A stretch of DNA of 64,000 bases, from the NCBI GenBank assembly GCA_036496265.1, contig DASXLL010000319.1, positions 14,019-78,018 of the forward strand. The letters are read 5' to 3'. The DNA comes from CAYLLN01 sp036496265 (GTDB lineage Bacteria > Planctomycetota > Planctomycetia > Pirellulales > Pirellulaceae). Made by a program: the position numbers and the translations under genes. The notes under the pieces were generated by a model. It was not told where the DNA came from. It saw only the letters and a list, made by a program, of their open reading frames with translations, and searched no databases. Below, in pieces: positions 7,520-15,938 of this stretch (position 1 is its first letter; each line of letters begins with the position of its first letter).

Positions 7520-8689
7520 TTAGAATAATTCCGCCGGATCAGCCGCCAGTAACTTGCTGACGGCTAACATGCCGGAAATCGTACACATCAGCGCGGTCGT
7601 GAGCATGACGGATATCGCCAAGACTGGGCCGAGCGCCATCGTGAGGCCAGTGATTTCCGCGAGGACGCGATAGGCGATCCAACTAATAATCAGGCCGGGC
7701 ACAAACCCCAGCAGCGATAGATACAAACATTGCTCCAGCACCAAGCCGAAAAAGTAAGAGCCGCTGTAACCCATCGCCTTGAGCGTCGCGAACTCCCGCA
7801 TGTGGTCAGTGATATCGGCATAGACGATCTGATAACAAATCACGATTCCCACGACGAAACCCATCGTCGCGCCGACCATAAAGATATAGCCTAGCGGCGC
7901 GTTCTTACGCCAAAACGTCATCTCCCGCTGGATCAATCGCTCTTTGGTCAGTGCCTCCACGTCGTCCGGCAGCGTGGAGCGCAAGTGGGCCAGCACTTCC
8001 TCGACCTTCGCGTCCTTCTCCAGGCGTACGACACCCACATCGACCAGCTTCAGCGGATCGTCTCCGCCGGCTCGAAACGCGAAGAATTTCGCAAAGTTGG
8101 CTGCCGTCATTAGCAGGTTGCCGTCGGTGGCGAAATCGACGCCCAAATGAAAATGGCCCACCAGCCGGACTTTTTTGCCGTTCAACTCACCGTGATAGTG
8201 TTCCAGCGGTTCTCCGAATGCTGGCAAGCGAAACTTGCGGCGGCTCGTGTCATCGACGAGCGCCGCCGATTCGCCATGCAGCCCATCACGGTACTCCTTG
8301 AACTGCGGAATTTCCAGCACGTCGTCTTGCTCACGTACGGCGATCACACGAATCGGATAGCCGCGTTGATTGCCAGTTCTGAGCAGCGCCGCCGTGCTTT
8401 CGACATACAGCGGCGCTACCGCAGCGACACCCGGCGCTTCGCGAGCATCGTAGAGGCGGCGAATATCAAACCGCTCCGCCGCGATGAGAGCATATTGCGC
8501 CCGGCTGACCAGCATGATCTGACCATCCAGCCGCCGTAGCACTTGCACCGTGCTTTCCAGCAGGGCGTTGAGAAAACCCAGCTCCATGAAAATCAAAATC
8601 GCGGCGAACGCGACGCCAGAAACCGCGACCATCAGCCGCCGCACATCGTGCGTGAGGTTCTTCCAGGCTAAGGGAGTGCGGAAGCGCAT
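7520..8689 (-). CDS. DevC-type ABC exporter permease, copy 1
   Basis: Membrane subunit of a FtsX/MacB-fold exporter. From the ATG at 8687-8689 (MRFRTPLAWKNLTHD) it has 389 residues, close to cyanobacterial DevC size. One N-terminal membrane helix (LMVAVSGVAFAAILIFMELG) is followed by a periplasmic domain of about 230 residues and three C-terminal helices (YIFMVGATMGFVVGIVICYQ; YLSLLGFVPGLIISWIAYRV; MLTTALMCTISGMLAVSKLL), ending in the family's AADPAELF tail. The track-level start at 8746 would overlap the upstream permease and adds nothing conserved. The start is 7 bp from that gene's stop, pointing to tight coupling. It shares the LKAMGY motif of its neighbour. Confidence 0.9.
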   Translation of the reverse strand: MRFRTPLAWKNLTHDVRRLMVAVSGVAFAAILIFMELGFLNALLESTVQVLRRLDGQIMLVSRAQYALIAAERFDIRRLYDAREAPGVAAVAPLYVESTAALLRTGNQRGYPIRVIAVREQDDVLEIPQFKEYRDGLHGESAALVDDTSRRKFRLPAFGEPLEHYHGELNGKKVRLVGHFHLGVDFATDGNLLMTAANFAKFFAFRAGGDDPLKLVDVGVVRLEKDAKVEEVLAHLRSTLPDDVEALTKERLIQREMTFWRKNAPLGYIFMVGATMGFVVGIVICYQIVYADITDHMREFATLKAMGYSGSYFFGLVLEQCLYLSLLGFVPGLIISWIAYRVLAEITGLTMALGPVLAISVMLTTALMCTISGMLAVSKLLAADPAELF

Positions 8690-8696
8690 GAGCGGT

Positions 8697-9854
8697 CTAA
8701 AACAGCTCCGCGGGATCCGCCCGATACGCTTTCCGAATCGCCGCAATGCCGGAGGCGACGCACAGGCCGGCCGTCAGCGACAATACCAGGACAAGATTCG
8801 GCAGCGTCATCCGGATCGGTATTTGCGCCCCGACGGCCGTAATCTCATACAGGACGGCCGAGATTCCCCAGCCGGCGACGAACGCGACGATCGCCAAGAG
8901 CAGCGATTGCTCGACCATGACCCGCACGAGATAGGAATTGCCGTAACCCATCGCCTTCAGTGTGGCATACTCGGGCATCCGACTGGTGACTTCGCTGGCC
9001 AGCACCTGATAGACGATCGCCGTGCCGACGACCACCGCCACCAAAACGCCGGACTGAAAAATCAGGCCGTAATTCGTCTGCCACACCCAGTGGCGAATCT
9101 CGCTGTCGATCACTTCGCGCCGCGTCAGCACCTCGATATCTTCCGGCAAATTCGTGCGTAGTTGCCGGGCGACGGCATTTACATCCGCAGAGCGCGCGCA
9201 TCGCACCAGGCCCAGGCTAACTTCGTCCGGCGGAAACACCGGCTGGCAGCGCAAAAAATCGCGATAGTTCATGATCACGGCACCGCCCGCATTGAGCCCG
9301 CTGCCACAGCGATAGAGCCCGGCGATTTCGAGCTCCTTGTCGTTTATTTCCACGCGCGTTTCCATGTCATCCGAGCCGAAGCTGCGACCGTTCGCTGGGC
9401 CGAACTCGCGGCGCGTCAGCGTATCGACCAGCATCGCCTGCGGATGGTCGAGCGCGCGCTCGACTAGTTCCTGCAGTGCCGCCTCGCGGAATTCTTTTTG
9501 ATCCTCCGGCACGCCGAGCGTCAGTATCGCTCGCGGCTCGCCCGTTTGTGGATTGCGCCACGACAATACGCCGACCCAAAACGGCACGCTCGTCTCAACG
9601 CCATGCACCTCCTGCGCCTCGCTCAGTCGGCCGCGGTCAAAACTGCGTGCATCGCTGAAGCGGTCGTAGTCGCGGGACCGCAGGCAGATGTCGAAATCGA
9701 GCACGTCGTAGATGACCGTCGCGCTGGCCTTCACCGCCTCCAAAAAACCAAGCTGCATGAACATCAGCACTGCGGCGAACGTCACGCCGACCACGGCCAC
9801 ACCGCTCCGCACTGGCTGATGCCAGAGATTGTGCCACGCTAGCGGAGTCCTCAC
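8697..9854 (-). CDS. DevC-type ABC exporter permease, copy 2
   Basis: 385 residues, clearly paralogous to the following permease: MRTPLAWHNLWHQ start, one N-terminal helix (SGVAVVGVTFAAVLMFMQLG), a long periplasmic domain, three C-terminal helices and the tail RADPAELF. The conserved EYATLKAMGYGNSYLVRV precedes the penultimate helices. Having two different permeases behind one ATPase suggests a heterodimeric channel, whereas cyanobacterial DevBCA has a single DevC. It starts 10 bp after the adaptor gene stop and ends 7 bp before the next start. Confidence 0.9.
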   Translation of the reverse strand: MRTPLAWHNLWHQPVRSGVAVVGVTFAAVLMFMQLGFLEAVKASATVIYDVLDFDICLRSRDYDRFSDARSFDRGRLSEAQEVHGVETSVPFWVGVLSWRNPQTGEPRAILTLGVPEDQKEFREAALQELVERALDHPQAMLVDTLTRREFGPANGRSFGSDDMETRVEINDKELEIAGLYRCGSGLNAGGAVIMNYRDFLRCQPVFPPDEVSLGLVRCARSADVNAVARQLRTNLPEDIEVLTRREVIDSEIRHWVWQTNYGLIFQSGVLVAVVVGTAIVYQVLASEVTSRMPEYATLKAMGYGNSYLVRVMVEQSLLLAIVAFVAGWGISAVLYEITAVGAQIPIRMTLPNLVLVLSLTAGLCVASGIAAIRKAYRADPAELF

Positions 9855-9864
9855 TGCAAAATCC

Positions 9865-11079
9865 TCATAGCGGAATCTCCACGTCCACCTGCAGCCCCAT
9901 GAGCGCCGTGCCCGCGTCCTGCACCGAGCCGCCGATCAGCTTCGCCGCCTCGGCCGCATCGACCTTCAGCACGACGGTCGCCACGGTGCGATCGACGTTT
10001 CTGCGGGGATCGACCGGCCGCAGAGTCGCCGCGCCGGCCACATTGCGAATCCGCTCGATCGTGGCTTTGATTTTCGTGCCGTGAAACGCCCGGCAAGTGA
10101 TAAACGCGTCGTGCTTGTCTTTCAAAAGCGGCAGATCGGCCACATCGACTTCGGCCAGGCACTCTAGGGAGTTGAGGTCGGCAATTTGCAGGAGTGGCTG
10201 CGCCTGTACCAACTCACCCGGATGGGCCAAAATGCTGATCACAGTTCCGGCCGACGGCGCGGTGACCTTAGTTTGGGTCACTTTGTACTCCGCCAGCTTG
10301 ATTTGCCGATCGAGCGTCGCGACGGGCGTTCTTTTTTTGGCGATGGCCAACGATTCTTCCGCGGCTCGTTTCTCGGATTCTGCTTTTTGCTCGTTGAAAT
10401 TTAACGTCTGCTCCAGCCGTTGTAGCGCGACTTTCGCGGCGGAGTGCTCCGCGTCTGCCAGTTTGACCAAAGTCTTTTGATGCTCCACCTGCTGCGACGA
10501 GACGAGTGGATTCGGACCGCCTTCGAGCTTTTCCAGCCGCGAAAGATCGTCTTGCGCTTGGTCAATTTTAGTCACCGAGACCTCCAGCTGCTTCCGCTGG
10601 GAGTCGAGCTCCAGGCCGCGGGCTTTCTGGGCCTGCTCGAGCGCCAAATCGGCCGCCTCAACCCGCTGCGTCGCCAACGCGATCTCGGTTTGCTGCCGTT
10701 CGATCGCCTGGGATCTCTGCGACTGGGCGATTCGCAGTTCTTCTTCCGGGACGGTTGCGTCGAGCGTGACCAGCGTCTCACCCCGCCGCACGATTTGGCC
10801 TTCCTTAACCGGCACATCGCGAATCGGCGTCCCCATCAGGGAACTGGTCACCAAAACGGCGCCTCCGCGCGGCTCCAGTGTCCCCAGCGCAAATACCGAC
10901 CGCTTCGTCGGGCCTTCTCGTCGCGATGGGTTCGCCCCCGACTGTCCGGGCCGAGCACCGCCAGGTTCCGATCGCTCAGCCGAGGGCGGCATCGGCGGCC
11001 CATAGCCGACATGAACAGCCCACACGGCGGCCCCGCCGAGCACAGCTCCTAACAGCAATAGTCCCAGCAATCGCCACAC
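9865..11079 (-). CDS. HlyD/DevB-type periplasmic adaptor of the exporter
   Basis: Membrane fusion protein joining the inner-membrane permeases to the outer envelope. 404 residues. An uncleaved anchor (LLGLLLLGAVLGGAAVWAV) lies at residues 4-22, then a beta-barrel/lipoyl part containing GQIVRRGETLVTLDATVPEE, then a long coiled-coil hairpin rich in Q, E and K (about 120-260), a second lipoyl half with APSAGTVISILAHPGELVQA and a C-terminal barrel ending DVEIPL. First gene of the four-gene operon adaptor-permease-permease-ATPase, so its upstream region (11080-11263) should hold the promoter. The exported substrate is not predictable; DevB relatives move glycolipids. Confidence 0.92.
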   Translation of the reverse strand: MWRLLGLLLLGAVLGGAAVWAVHVGYGPPMPPSAERSEPGGARPGQSGANPSRREGPTKRSVFALGTLEPRGGAVLVTSSLMGTPIRDVPVKEGQIVRRGETLVTLDATVPEEELRIAQSQRSQAIERQQTEIALATQRVEAADLALEQAQKARGLELDSQRKQLEVSVTKIDQAQDDLSRLEKLEGGPNPLVSSQQVEHQKTLVKLADAEHSAAKVALQRLEQTLNFNEQKAESEKRAAEESLAIAKKRTPVATLDRQIKLAEYKVTQTKVTAPSAGTVISILAHPGELVQAQPLLQIADLNSLECLAEVDVADLPLLKDKHDAFITCRAFHGTKIKATIERIRNVAGAATLRPVDPRRNVDRTVATVVLKVDAAEAAKLIGGSVQDAGTALMGLQVDVEIPL

Positions 11080-11108
11080 GCCGCCACCTCAAGCATTTTG
11101 CTTGTACA

Positions 11109-11117
11109 GGGGGGGGG
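11109..11117. repeat. Nine-base G homopolymer upstream of the exporter operon
   Basis: A run of nine G on the plus strand (nine C on the operon's coding strand) lies about 30 bp upstream of the adaptor start codon, within the likely promoter or leader. Tracts of this length can change by slippage and alter promoter spacing. I can see the tract, but not whether it varies. Confidence 0.8.
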
Positions 11118-11263
11118 CAGAGAGATTGCTTCACCCCCAAAAGCGCAAGCAAATTCAATCGTTGTTGCGACCCCAAAGCTTGTCAAGCAAAGTTGGGGCG
11201 TTTCGCCACAGGCTGGCTACTACGGGTCCGTCTGCGAGGGTTACGCCGCTTAACGACAAAAAA

Positions 11264-11479
11264 CTATGGCTGCTGTTTCGGAAAATGAGGATTCAGTACA
11301 GGCGAATCAGGGCTGAGAAGGACCGGATATACCGCCGGCCGCCGCACGGGCGGATAACGGTCGTCGCCAAGCGTATTGTGGTCTTCGAAAACGTGTACCA
11401 CGTCGGCCTCAATTGAGAAATCGGGAACGCGAGCCGCCAACTTCTCGTCGCCTTCTTGTTCTGGCTTGGGAGTCACCAT
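11264..11479 (-). CDS. Small acidic protein, third gene of a coupled trio, unknown
   Basis: Not recognised. The ATG at 11477-11479 gives 71 residues starting MVTPKPEQEGDEKLAARVPD. It is preceded by GAGGTGA at good ribosome-binding spacing, and that same GAGGTGA contains the TGA stop of the gene before it, so translation is probably coupled. The frame stays open further upstream, but that would run through the neighbour. It is acidic at the front and proline-rich at the back (RYPPVRRPAVYPVLL). No membrane segment or known motif is visible. Confidence 0.5.
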   Translation of the reverse strand: MVTPKPEQEGDEKLAARVPDFSIEADVVHVFEDHNTLGDDRYPPVRRPAVYPVLLSPDSPVLNPHFPKQQP

Positions 11480-11484
11480 GGCAA

Positions 11485-11910
11485 TCACCTCACTACGACA
11501 ATAATTGGCTCTTGCTTCAGAACCACACCGTCTATCTCTAACTCTATCCAGTATAGTCCCGGACCGGGAAGTTCGCACTGCGGAACCCGAAACACCATAT
11601 GCTGTACGCGCAGCAAATCAGCGTCCAGCGGAATAATGTGTGGAACGCCGCCATAACAGACCTGACCAGATTCTTCGTGCGAAACGATAATTCTGGCCGT
11701 TCCTGGGCCTCGGCATTCAGTCAGCGCGACATAAACCTCGAAGCCGAAATTGTGTGGAAAAGAGGCATTGGCCTTTTGAACGACAACGTTTCGGACGATT
11801 CCAAAAACGTTGACTCGATGCGGATTCGTGCGCGAAGACTCGGCGTGCTCGCAAACGATCATGTGGCAGACAAACGGAAGCAAGCCCGACGGCTTTCTTT
11901 CATCAGGCAC
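11485..11910 (-). CDS. DUF6941-like small protein, second gene of a coupled trio
   Basis: 141 residues, predicted all-beta. The pattern of a cytosolic N-terminus (VCHMIVCEHAESSRT), a VNVFGIVRNVVVQ strand, FGFEVYVALTECRGPG and a closing GPGLYWIELEIDG is reminiscent of the DUF6941 immunoglobulin-like family, whose role is unknown to me. The start is GTG (11908-11910), sharing its first G with the TAG stop of the preceding gene (TAGTG) and following GGAGGTGG, a good Shine-Dalgarno. Stop-start overlap on one side and a shared ribosome site on the other make it the middle cistron of a three-gene unit. Confidence 0.65.
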   Translation of the reverse strand: MPDERKPSGLLPFVCHMIVCEHAESSRTNPHRVNVFGIVRNVVVQKANASFPHNFGFEVYVALTECRGPGTARIIVSHEESGQVCYGGVPHIIPLDADLLRVQHMVFRVPQCELPGPGLYWIELEIDGVVLKQEPIIVVVR

Positions 11911-12092
11911 TAACCACCTCCCTTCTTCTTAGTCCGCAGAAAGCTATCAATTGCCTGATTCGTCCTGTCTATCGCGGCGGACGTTTTTTCCAACGATCCA
12001 GCGAGATTGATGCCATCACGCTTCCAGATGAAGAGTGCATATTCCTTTTGGCGCTCTGTTGCGAGCGGACCAATTTTCTGGGCTTCGCTCAT
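11910..12092 (-). CDS. Very small helical protein, first gene of a coupled trio, unknown
   Basis: 60 residues, MSEAQKIGPLATERQKEYAL at the start, a helical middle (LEKTSAAIDRTNQAIDSFL) and a basic tail, RTKKKGGG. Not recognised. The case for a real gene is positional: its TAG stop overlaps the GTG start of the DUF6941-like gene, and the Gly-Gly codons at its end double as the next gene's ribosome-binding site. Size and charge would fit an adaptor or small regulator, but that is only a guess. Confidence 0.5.
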   Translation of the reverse strand: MSEAQKIGPLATERQKEYALFIWKRDGINLAGSLEKTSAAIDRTNQAIDSFLRTKKKGGG

Positions 12093-12133
12093 TGCGTGGT
12101 TCTCAATCGACGTTAGATGCGACTAGCGACGCA

Positions 12134-13564
12134 CTACGTCATAATCTCATACCCCTTCCGCTGCTCCCGCTTCTGCCACTTGTTGGCGTCATCGTCACCG
12201 ACGATTTGCTCCTTGCCGGCGTCCCACGTGAGCTTCCGGCCGAGACGAATCGCAATATTGGCCAGATGAGCCGTCGTCATCGTGCGATGGTGCGTGGCGA
12301 CGTCGCTGATCGGCTGCGTGCGGTCTTTCGTACACTCGAAGAAATTGGCCATATGATTGCCCGGCTTCTTGCCTTTGTAGAGCTTCGTAATCGTGCCCTC
12401 CGGCAGCGGATTGTCTTTCAGCATGTCGGCCACGACAGTGCCTTGTTCGTCGCGCAGATCGCTGCGGCTGACAAAGATGGTGGCCTTGGTGCCTTCGATC
12501 GTGACGCCATTTTCGCCTTCGCTGACGACGTGCAGCACCATGTTCTTGGGAAAGTTGGCCACGATGTGAAACTGCGTCGCGACGTTATAGCGGTTGCTTT
12601 CGGTGGGATAGCCGTCTTTCAGGGGCACCGGGTGATCAGCCGTGCCTTCGATATTGAGCGGGCCGGAGTTGTCCATTCCCATCGCCCACTGCGAAATATC
12701 GATGTGGTGAGCGCCCCAGTCGGTCATCTTGCCGCCCGAGTATTCATACCACCAGCGGAATTCATAATGCGTCCGCGACTCAGGATAGTTTTTGTTGTTG
12801 CCGAATCCGCCTTGCAAGTAGTCCGTCATCGGCGCCTGGCCAAGCCACATGTCCCAATTGAGATTGCTGGGCACCGGCGCCTTCGGAATTGGGCCACTGG
12901 AAGGCGCCCGATTGATGCACGCCGTCACCTTCTTGATATCTCCCAGCCGGCCGAGCTTGGCCAGCGCAACCGCGACGAGAAATTGCTGGTCGATTTTTAA
13001 ATCGCGGTTTTTGTTCACGCGTGCCGACATCTCGCTGCGCTGCTGCGTGCCAACCTGAAACACGCGGCCGGTCTCCTTCAGCACCTTCAGAATTTGCCTG
13101 CCCTCATCGATCGTCAGCGTCAGCGGCTTTTCGCAATACACGTCCTTGCCGCTCTTCATCGCCTCGATCGCGATCTTCGTATGCCAATGATCGCAGGTGA
13201 CGATCGTCACGACCTCGATGTCCTTGCGATCCAGCAACTTGCGATAGTCTTCGAAGACTTCAACGGTCCGCTCGCGGCCCTTCTTCGCGTTCTGTTCCAG
13301 CGCCTTTGTCTTTCCCTTCGCCGCATGCTCCGAATCGACATCGCACACCGCCACACAATCCGCGAAATTCATCGCCTGCGGCCCCACCGCATTCCAGCGG
13401 TCGCCCGTGCCGATGCAGCCGAGCAGTGGCCGGTTGTTTTTACTCGCCGTCTTCGCATCCTGGCCAATCGTCTGCCGTTCCCAGGAGAAATACGGCACAC
13501 TGGCGGCGGCGACAGCGGCCGAGGATTTCAGAAACTGGCGGCGCGAGCGATTCGTGCGTGACAT
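12134..13564 (-). CDS. Exported Gfo/Idh/MocA-family oxidoreductase
   Basis: NAD(P)-dependent sugar or polyol oxidoreductase of the large planctomycete Gfo/Idh/MocA group. From the ATG at 13562-13564 it has 476 residues and starts with a twin-arginine signal: NRSRRQFLKSSAAVAAASV. The Rossmann domain follows (PLLGCIGTGDRWN, then CVAVCDVDSEHA), with the family's CEKPLTLTIDEGR catalytic-lysine motif. The C-terminal domain has GGKMTDWGAHHIDISQWAMG, including the conserved His pair region. Export by Tat fits a periplasmic or paryphoplasmic site where cofactor is loaded before transport. It is flanked by unrelated genes, so no operon is evident. The track-level start at 13606 lacks merit because the signal peptide begins at 13564. 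Confidence 0.93.
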   Translation of the reverse strand: MSRTNRSRRQFLKSSAAVAAASVPYFSWERQTIGQDAKTASKNNRPLLGCIGTGDRWNAVGPQAMNFADCVAVCDVDSEHAAKGKTKALEQNAKKGRERTVEVFEDYRKLLDRKDIEVVTIVTCDHWHTKIAIEAMKSGKDVYCEKPLTLTIDEGRQILKVLKETGRVFQVGTQQRSEMSARVNKNRDLKIDQQFLVAVALAKLGRLGDIKKVTACINRAPSSGPIPKAPVPSNLNWDMWLGQAPMTDYLQGGFGNNKNYPESRTHYEFRWWYEYSGGKMTDWGAHHIDISQWAMGMDNSGPLNIEGTADHPVPLKDGYPTESNRYNVATQFHIVANFPKNMVLHVVSEGENGVTIEGTKATIFVSRSDLRDEQGTVVADMLKDNPLPEGTITKLYKGKKPGNHMANFFECTKDRTQPISDVATHHRTMTTAHLANIAIRLGRKLTWDAGKEQIVGDDDANKWQKREQRKGYEIMT

Positions 13565-13837
13565 GGCGGGCTCTTTCGGAGAGAAGTTTTCTTCACGGCA
13601 CAGCAAATATGGGCTTAGCCGCGCGGACGGTGCAAGCGATCAGTGGCCAGTTTAGCGGTGTGGTGGGACGAAATCCAGCAAGTACGCAACCGGTTTCACT
13701 TCGCCGACAATGGACCAGAGAGTTGACCTCAGTCCCGCGGCGATTCAGAATGGAATTCCCACCGCAATGCGGGCTTACGCGTCACCAAGTCCGCCGCTAT
13801 TGCCCCACCGCAATCCTAAGCCAACCCGCCGCTCCCT

Positions 13838-15934
13838 ATGCCGCGTGCTTTTGCGTTATTGAAGATCACTGCGCCTTTGGCGGTGTTTTGTTGCGCGCTT
13901 AGCGGATCCCAGCTGGCCATCGCTCAACCGACCATTGCGAAGTTAGTGCCGATGAGCATGGCCCCAGGCAAGACGACTGAGGTGAGCATTGAGGGAACGA
14001 ATCTGAATGGATTGCTGACCGCCTGGACGAGCTTTCCCTCGCGGGTCGAAATGCCGCCGCGCGACGAAAAAAAAGATAGCGACGGGAAGGCGGGCAGTTG
14101 CAAGCTGACTCTATCGCCCAATGTGCCCGTCGGCATTGGCGGAATTGTCGTTGCCACGCCGGGAGGGGCGTCCGACGTCATGTACATGATGATCGACGAC
14201 ATGCCGACCGTTTTCGATAGTGGCAAGAACCATGAATCGCGCGAGGCACAGACACTGACGCTACCCACAGCCGTCGAAGGGGAAAGCGATGGCACGCTGG
14301 CCGACTACTACAGGCTCAGCCTCACTCGCGGCCAGCAACTTTCCGTCGAAGTCGTCGCGGCGCGGCTCGGCCAGGACTTCGATGCCGTCATTCGCGTTCT
14401 CGACGGCGCCGGCAACGAATTGCTCCTAGCGGACGACGATCCCGCGACCGGCGCCGACCCAAGGTTCGTTTTGACCGTCCCAAAAGACGGCAATTATTTG
14501 CTCGAGGCCCGCGACAATCGCTACAAACCGGGCGGCCGGTATCGATTGCGGCTTGGAGAGTTTCCGCTGGTCAGCGCGACGCTGCCACCCGTTGTTGAGC
14601 GTGACGCCTTGACCGAGATTGAGTTTCGCGGACTGACGCCGATTTCGTCGCCGCCAAGTATTCTAACGGCTCTCGATAATGGCACCGCCAACGCCACCTT
14701 CAATTTCGGATTCAAGCCGCCCGGCAGCCAGGCCTCCGGCTGGGCCGCGCCGCTGCTTACGGATTTGCCCCTAGCCGGGACCAAACCTGGTCCCGGAGAA
14801 TCGCAAACAGGCGTCAGTCAGACCACACCAGGAGCGAGTTTGCTCCCGGCTGATCATGCGGCGGGCGTACCGTGCGTTTTTTATGGCGCGATCGAGGCGA
14901 GTGGCGAACGAGATGTATTTTCATTTAACGCATCCAAAGGCAAGGCGCTGCGAATGACGGCGATTTCGCGGTCGGCAGGATCGCCGGCGATTGTCGCGTT
15001 GAGAGTGCTGAGTAAGGAAGGAAAGCAATTGGCTGAGAGTCCGGTGACGGAGAGCGACGAACCCGTGTTGTCGTTCATTCCTCCGGCGGATGGGACCTAT
15101 CAACTGGTGGTCGATGAATTGGCCGGACGGTTTGGCAGCGATTTCGTGTATGCGGTCGAGTGTGAGCTGGCCCCGCAGTTCTCGCTGGCACTAAAGAATG
15201 ACAAAAACAATCGACTGCGGCACGGGGTGCCAAGCGGCGGGGCGTTTTACCTGGATGTGCAGCGCCAGCGCTCCGGCTATGACGGACCGATTGCACTGGC
15301 GGTGGAATCGGCGCGGCCCGGATGGCAGTTGATCAATGCCGTCATTCCGGCAAAGGCGAATGAGGTGCGGATGTACATCCAGCCGCCAGTCGATTTCGCG
15401 CCCGGCGAACTGGCGATGCTACGGATCACTGGTAAAACCGAGCAGGCTGGCCACTCGATGTCCGCCAGCATGTCCACGCTCGTCCAATTGCGCGCCGCGC
15501 GGCCTCAGACGCCGTATCCGCCGCGCTGGCACGACGGCTTCATCGTTGTCTCGGCTCAGCCTCCTAAGCCGGGCTTCTATAATGTCACAACCAAGAACAC
15601 GTCCGTCGAGCTGCCGCGCGGCGGCGGCGAAGCGCAGCTCACGCTCGACTTCGAGCGCACCGACGCCAAATTCAAAGACACGCCACTCGTCGTTATTCCT
15701 GTCGGCCTGCCACCGGGAGTGACGGCTGACGTCAAACGCAACGGCAATGGGCCGAAAGAAACCTACGACATTCGCCTCAAAAGCACCAAAGACGTCGCCG
15801 CTGGTCAGCATCTGTTCCGCTACTTCGCGTATGCTGAGTTAGCGGGCCAAGGTCGCGGCGTCATGTCCGGCGACATCGTGCTCAATGTAATCGACAAACC
15901 AGAGGCCTCAGGTGGCGGCGAAAAATCGCCGTAG
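13838..15934 (+). CDS. Exported PPC-domain (pre-peptidase C-terminal) protein
   Basis: 698 residues with a signal peptide ending near ALSGSQLAIAQ. Planctomycete family of beta-sandwich surface proteins. An IPT-like first domain (TIAKLVPMSMAPGKTTEVSI) is followed by two PPC-type domains, recognisable by DYYRLSLTRGQQLSVEV with GGRYRLRLGEF and by DVFSFNASKGKALRMTAIS with FIPPADGTYQLVVDE. Between them (about residues 311-338) lies a non-conserved segment encoded by an inserted paired-palindrome repeat, so the linker has grown by some 28 residues without breaking the frame. It is first in a same-strand set with the DUF1549/DUF1553 and haem-c/WD40 genes; such proteins commonly travel together in this phylum. 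Binding or scaffolding is inferred, and no catalytic site is visible. Confidence 0.85.
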   Translation: MPRAFALLKITAPLAVFCCALSGSQLAIAQPTIAKLVPMSMAPGKTTEVSIEGTNLNGLLTAWTSFPSRVEMPPRDEKKDSDGKAGSCKLTLSPNVPVGIGGIVVATPGGASDVMYMMIDDMPTVFDSGKNHESREAQTLTLPTAVEGESDGTLADYYRLSLTRGQQLSVEVVAARLGQDFDAVIRVLDGAGNELLLADDDPATGADPRFVLTVPKDGNYLLEARDNRYKPGGRYRLRLGEFPLVSATLPPVVERDALTEIEFRGLTPISSPPSILTALDNGTANATFNFGFKPPGSQASGWAAPLLTDLPLAGTKPGPGESQTGVSQTTPGASLLPADHAAGVPCVFYGAIEASGERDVFSFNASKGKALRMTAISRSAGSPAIVALRVLSKEGKQLAESPVTESDEPVLSFIPPADGTYQLVVDELAGRFGSDFVYAVECELAPQFSLALKNDKNNRLRHGVPSGGAFYLDVQRQRSGYDGPIALAVESARPGWQLINAVIPAKANEVRMYIQPPVDFAPGELAMLRITGKTEQAGHSMSASMSTLVQLRAARPQTPYPPRWHDGFIVVSAQPPKPGFYNVTTKNTSVELPRGGGEAQLTLDFERTDAKFKDTPLVVIPVGLPPGVTADVKRNGNGPKETYDIRLKSTKDVAAGQHLFRYFAYAELAGQGRGVMSGDIVLNVIDKPEASGGGEKSP
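14772..14853. repeat. Paired-palindrome REP-like element, copy C, inside a coding sequence
   Basis: Palindrome GCCGGGACCAAACCTGGTCC closed by CGG (14774-14796) and palindrome GGAGCGAGTTTGCTCC (14831-14846) with flanks CCA and CGG lie inside the PPC protein gene. The TAG at the element's left end is out of frame, so the reading frame passes through and encodes LAGTKPGPGE, a spacer and PGASLLPADH. This is the clearest sign that the element moves or spreads. Confidence 0.85.
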
Positions 15935-15938
15935 GGAA

